From: a virus
Virus record (IMG/VR): IMGVR_UViG_3300042541_003876
Span: 1-64,000 of that record
DNA length: 64,000 nucleotides
Direction: 5' to 3' (one strand)
The notes beneath the pieces were generated by a model. That model ran no database searches. It was given only the letters and a program-made list of their open reading frames with translations, and was not told the DNA's origin. This document shows, in pieces, positions 60,465 to 64,000 of this stretch; within the stretch, counting starts at the first letter, position 1; every line of letters begins with the position of its first letter. Both the position numbers and the translations under genes were made by a program.

Positions 60465-60480
60465 TTTGTTGTTAAATTAA

Positions 60481-62403
60481 TTATGTTAATAGTCTTATAG
60501 ACTGTATATTAGTTGTATCCAAAGTCATTATAGTATTTCCATTAACCCGAGATATTTTAATTCTAAAACCTCCAGCTGTTGCTCCTACTGGCAATTGAAA
60601 GTTGTCATTTCCACCACTTTGAACATACGAGTTTATAACGCTAACTTGCTTGCTTGTAAATGTTTCTGTGGTCAATTCCGAATTATATAAGAAACTCCTA
60701 AAAATAGCATCATTTGGTCTATGAAGCGTTACCAAGAAAGTATCTCCAGAACCGCCACTTGTAATAGTACCACTCAACAATAAAATAATATTTATCGAAA
60801 AATACTTTTGTGTCAAATTACTACATCTTATCAAATTATTTGCACTATCATAATAAAATGGTGAACCCTCATTTAAAGGCGTAACTCCACCACATATTAA
60901 AGCGGTCAAATCTACTGGTGTAGCAGAATTAATTACTTGTGTAGTTGCCAGCGTTTTGTTGAAAATTATACCTTGGTCTAGTTGCTCTAATCCAATATTA
61001 GAAGCAATTTTATTTCTAACACCACCTGAAACAAAGTGCAAATTAGCACCATCAAACTCTAACATACCATTTGTTGGAGTTACATCTAAAGGTGTGTTTT
61101 TTAGAATAACTTTTTTAGCTTTTAATTTATCCCCGACTTCAAACTCACCACTTTCTCTTGTAAATGAATAAGCAAGACCAGCATAGTCACCATTATTGTC
61201 ATAATAATATGTAAACAAATTACCTCCCGAAATTGCTCCCGTTTCAGAACCTGTCCATTCGGTCGCATATCTAAGCTTATTGCCTACAAGCATATTATTA
61301 TTAATAGTCTCTAACCCATCTGTTTTTCTTTGATTAAAATTTCCTTTATTTTCAATTCCGGAAACTTTTAATGAGCCATTAATATCTAGCATGAAGTCAT
61401 TTTCAGCAATTCCAGAATCAAACTCATAACCTATCCTAGTTTTGCCTGCTAAATAATTTATGTCAGATAATCCCTCCTGCATTATCCCATATGCATTATT
61501 AATTCCAACTCTTTTTAAAGGCTTAATAACTAATCCATAAGCTCTATTAATAGTAGTGCCGTGCATTTCGTTAATATAAGACTTAAAAGAGGTAAATGAT
61601 TCAACGTAAGTAGTATTTGCCCCGTAGCCTGTTAAAGCTCCCTCGACAGATGTAATTGAATTTACAGAGCCGCTTGCTCCTGTTCTAATTCGGTTAATTA
61701 TCTCGGCACCAGTAATACTATCAATAGTACCCATATTTCCTTCCATAACCATTACACCACCAAGATAACCTATTTGAGCACCCGATGCAAACACTCCTAA
61801 ATCGGTGCTTATATTAGTATAAGCCTCGTTACTTACTACTGTTGAATAATCTGAAGCGGTTTGATGCAAGTACAAATCTGAATATATTCCAATCATTCCA
61901 GGATTTCCAGTTGGCACAACCCAGCTCATATCCTCATGCCAAGTATAAAATTTTGCACCTGCTGAATTGACGGTATCACCTACAATGACTGATTTTAATT
62001 CGTCATCTAAAATTTTTATTCTATTAAAAACATTGAATAATTGTGAATTTGGCATATCATAGCCTACCCATAATTTTCCATCAACTTTTCCCCCAGTTTT
62101 ATCATATTTATTATTTAATGAAACATCTACTTCATCAATTGTATATGCGCCAACGTTTGCGGCGCTAGTCCCATGAGGGTTGCCATTCGTCTGTGAATGT
62201 TGATAAGCTATTTCAGTTCTTTGGCTATATAGTACTGATATATTTGACGAATTATCAGTCACATACCTATCATGCGTACCTGCTCCGTTTTTCAAAAGAT
62301 AAGCGTTATCAGGCTCAAATGGCTTAGTCACTCCATTTTTATCAATAAAAGTATTATTGACAAAATCTATTGATTGAACAATTTGTTCTTTGATTCTACT
62401 CAT
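60481..62403 (-). CDS. Tail fibre protein (receptor-binding candidate)
   Basis: 640 residues. Near the N-terminus HSQTNGNPHGTSAANVGAY, typical of tail fibres that have NPHGT-type repeats. The long middle is beta-rich with Gly/Asn/Ser (GLVIKPLKRVGINNAYG). Probably adsorption to the host surface. The 3-residue spacing to its upstream partner and the shared direction place it in the late operon. Confidence 0.68.
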   Translation of the reverse strand: MSRIKEQIVQSIDFVNNTFIDKNGVTKPFEPDNAYLLKNGAGTHDRYVTDNSSNISVLYSQRTEIAYQHSQTNGNPHGTSAANVGAYTIDEVDVSLNNKYDKTGGKVDGKLWVGYDMPNSQLFNVFNRIKILDDELKSVIVGDTVNSAGAKFYTWHEDMSWVVPTGNPGMIGIYSDLYLHQTASDYSTVVSNEAYTNISTDLGVFASGAQIGYLGGVMVMEGNMGTIDSITGAEIINRIRTGASGSVNSITSVEGALTGYGANTTYVESFTSFKSYINEMHGTTINRAYGLVIKPLKRVGINNAYGIMQEGLSDINYLAGKTRIGYEFDSGIAENDFMLDINGSLKVSGIENKGNFNQRKTDGLETINNNMLVGNKLRYATEWTGSETGAISGGNLFTYYYDNNGDYAGLAYSFTRESGEFEVGDKLKAKKVILKNTPLDVTPTNGMLEFDGANLHFVSGGVRNKIASNIGLEQLDQGIIFNKTLATTQVINSATPVDLTALICGGVTPLNEGSPFYYDSANNLIRCSNLTQKYFSINIILLLSGTITSGGSGDTFLVTLHRPNDAIFRSFLYNSELTTETFTSKQVSVINSYVQSGGNDNFQLPVGATAGGFRIKISRVNGNTIMTLDTTNIQSIRLLT

Positions 62404-62405
62404 TA

Positions 62406-63314
62406 TTAAACGTATTCTATAATTATTTCAAATAAACGTGTCGTGAAATCATCTGCGTTAACTTGCCCAAGATTAATATTTTGGTATATTTGACCAGCTA
62501 TCAATGTGATTTCTGAAATTGTAGTATCTGACTCGGCATGATAAAGTTTTAACATAATGTTTTGAGATTCAGATGTCATGTCTATCGAAGTTGACAAAAC
62601 TGAAACATAATTGTAATTAATAAAAGGAGTTAAAATTGCCGAAGAAGAGTTGTTTGAACTTAAAGATTCAGTCTTATAACCTGATGATAAGAATAAATCT
62701 TTTGAAAATGACGTTACATTACTCACGGTAAAGTTAATTGGTGTTCCATTTATTAAGTCATCTCCTCCTCCAATGTCTAGTATATTAGCACTTATAGAAA
62801 AGGATTTGTTTATTGTCCCAAAATCTTCTCCTAATGGTAATGTCTTAAAAGCCTTGCTTAATGGTACTACTTCATCTAAAATATAATTAATAACTAAATA
62901 CTTCCCATTGGGTAAATTAAAATCTTTCTCCTCCTCACTCGTAAATGTTATTGGAAAATCTTCCGAAATAAAATTAAAACTTGCAACATTACTACTATCA
63001 ATTATTTTAAATCCTAAATTCCCATTAGCTAATATTTTAATATAATTTCCATTAAGATTAGCAGCTGATTTTGTGATTCTAAATCCGCTTAAATCATTTA
63101 TATAATTAGATATTTGCTTTGCCTGTTCATCTGTAAGGTTATTAAAGATATTATCAATAATATCTTTAGTTTCTAAAATAGATCCCTTTACGGTGTTAAA
63201 GTCCACGAAACTATGATACTTATTCTCTTCTCCTGCTGGTATATCTTGACCCATTGTAGGGTGCTTTTCTTTGTCTTGAATTAACGCTAATGCGTCTAAA
63301 TTTGGTGTTGTCAT
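62406..63314 (-). CDS. Tail-fibre-like structural protein
   Basis: 302 residues. Helical start (EETKDIIDNIFNNLTDEQAKQISNYIND) and beta-rich remainder with VSKxF-like strands and Ser-rich segments (SLSSNNSSSAIL). Starts 3 bp before the 158-residue gene's stop; probably a baseplate or fibre-adaptor protein. Confidence 0.55.
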   Translation of the reverse strand: MTTPNLDALALIQDKEKHPTMGQDIPAGEENKYHSFVDFNTVKGSILETKDIIDNIFNNLTDEQAKQISNYINDLSGFRITKSAANLNGNYIKILANGNLGFKIIDSSNVASFNFISEDFPITFTSEEEKDFNLPNGKYLVINYILDEVVPLSKAFKTLPLGEDFGTINKSFSISANILDIGGGDDLINGTPINFTVSNVTSFSKDLFLSSGYKTESLSSNNSSSAILTPFINYNYVSVLSTSIDMTSESQNIMLKLYHAESDTTISEITLIAGQIYQNINLGQVNADDFTTRLFEIIIEYV

Positions 63315-63317
63315 TTT

Positions 63318-63794
63318 TTAAAATATTTGATTAAATGTGTAATTAAACCCTAATGTTTGCGGTGTATCATCCCAAAGTCCTATGCCTGTATCATTAAACA
63401 TCTCTACAATGTAATTATATTTAAGTTCGTCCAAATGAAAATTTTGACCAATTGAACCCCCTTGTATTCCAGTTAATTCATTATGTACTGATGTTCCCCC
63501 ACCGCCGGAACCCCCACCTTTTTTAAAAAGTATCGGTGTTAATACTTCTGATAACTCTTCGTAAGTATCATAAGTTATTCCATCTACTTCAATTTCTTGA
63601 ACAGTTATACCTTGAAAAAGAAAATCTCCTGTATGTACGTTTCTAGCAATTACAGGGATTTTAGCCGGATCCTTTTTCAAAGCACCATATCTTTCAAGCT
63701 GATAGATTTTAGGTCTTGATTCGAAAAAATTAATGGATTGATCTTTAAATTTAAAAGCATCATCTCCGGACTCAATTTGAATTTTTATTGGCAT
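63318..63794 (-). CDS. Tail adaptor-like protein with glycine linker
   Basis: 158 residues. N-terminal beta-rich part (QIESGDDAFKFKDQSINF), a natural Gly/Ser linker KKGGGSGGGGTSVH near 92-105 and a C-terminal DELKYNYIVEMFN part. Such linker joins a virion-bound and a distal domain in fibre proteins. No family recognised. Confidence 0.55.
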   Translation of the reverse strand: MPIKIQIESGDDAFKFKDQSINFFESRPKIYQLERYGALKKDPAKIPVIARNVHTGDFLFQGITVQEIEVDGITYDTYEELSEVLTPILFKKGGGSGGGGTSVHNELTGIQGGSIGQNFHLDELKYNYIVEMFNDTGIGLWDDTPQTLGFNYTFNQIF

Positions 63795-63812
63795 TTTATA
63801 TTTTTTTTATTA

Positions 63813-64000
63813 TTAAATTACTTGTGATATCGCATTTTCGGTTGTATTGAAATAAGACATTCCTATAATATAATTCGCTGATACTGCCTCTGCGTTATTC
63901 GCAAAACTTGCTAATCCTGTATTTATTGGTATTGATTTTATAGAACTCCAAGCACCTTCAGTTAAGATATTCAAAATAGGTACATTCTTTTTTACCTTAT
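63813..64000 (-). CDS. C-terminal end of a further leftward gene (cut by window edge)
   Basis: Open frame from the right edge to the TAA at 63813-63815, ending NTTENAISQVI. Earlier residues include VPILNILTEGAWSSIKSIP and AEAVSANYIIGMSYF. The gene continues beyond the window. It lies directly upstream of the tail genes and is likely a tail or fibre protein. Confidence 0.6.
   Translation of the reverse strand, partial: KVKKNVPILNILTEGAWSSIKSIPINTGLASFANNAEAVSANYIIGMSYFNTTENAISQVI

Overview
The window is a segment of a large, AT-rich double-stranded DNA phage genome whose host is almost certainly a member of Bacteroidota, probably a flavobacterium. The evidence for the host is A-rich leaders without Shine-Dalgarno sites, -7-like boxes of the TAnnTTTG type, and genes with Bacteroidota relatives (PRTRC genes, a histone H1-like protein). 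Gene content and order resemble crAss-like podoviruses: a TerL fragment, a DnaB-type helicase, an IHF/HU-like protein, SSB, SF1 and SF2 helicases, a 5'-3' exonuclease, and a leftward late operon with very large virion proteins. One of those is a 3963-residue protein carrying both a zincin motif and a DNDGD RNA-polymerase-type motif. No DNA polymerase, primase, portal or capsid gene is visible, so the genome extends past both edges.

Layout. (1) 1-7.4 kb, leftward: TerL N-terminus, small genes, a KTSC protein, a DHH phosphoesterase, a histone H1-like protein, GroES and GroEL. This region is punctuated by hairpin terminators that abut five copies of a conserved 24-bp promoter-like element. (2) 7.4-9.8 kb, rightward: a leader with imperfect repeats and G-run hairpins, then five small genes of distinctive composition. 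(3) 9.77-11.25 kb: two leftward paralogous winged-helix-like genes and an AT-rich intergenic block with two palindromic operators and a 34-bp tandem repeat, a candidate origin or control region. (4) 11.3-17.2 kb, rightward: an accessory region built like a cassette array, with attC-like fold-back repeats, a recurrent intergenic repeat, a nucleotidyltransferase, a DEDD exoribonuclease, an octapeptide-repeat protein and gene remnants. (5) 17.2-30 kb, rightward: replication and recombination. It has an SF2 helicase-methyltransferase fusion, DnaB, HU/IHF, SSB, Dda/RecD-like helicase, flap-type exonuclease, a coiled-coil protein with an SSB-tail-like acidic motif, and a PDDEXK-like nuclease. (6) 30.0-33.5 kb: a PRTRC cassette (E, C, an F-position protein, B, ThiF), otherwise known from plasmids and integrative elements. 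C resembles ubiquitin-like, ThiF E1-like and B E2-like proteins, so the phage may carry a protein-conjugation module. (7) 33.5-36 kb: small genes of unknown function. (8) 36-64 kb, leftward: the late virion operon, with giant RNAP-like protein, internal virion proteins, a tail lysozyme, a 1527-residue tail protein, endolysin, small membrane lysis-type proteins and tail fibres.

The leftward genes at both edges (TerL leaving on the left, tail genes entering on the right) fit a circular or circularly permuted map in which portal and capsid genes lie outside the window. The strongest candidate for a new system is the phage-borne PRTRC cassette. The cassette-like array, the terminator-promoter cartridges and the operator/repeat block at 10.7-11.2 kb come next. 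All function calls come from reading motifs; no database search was run.
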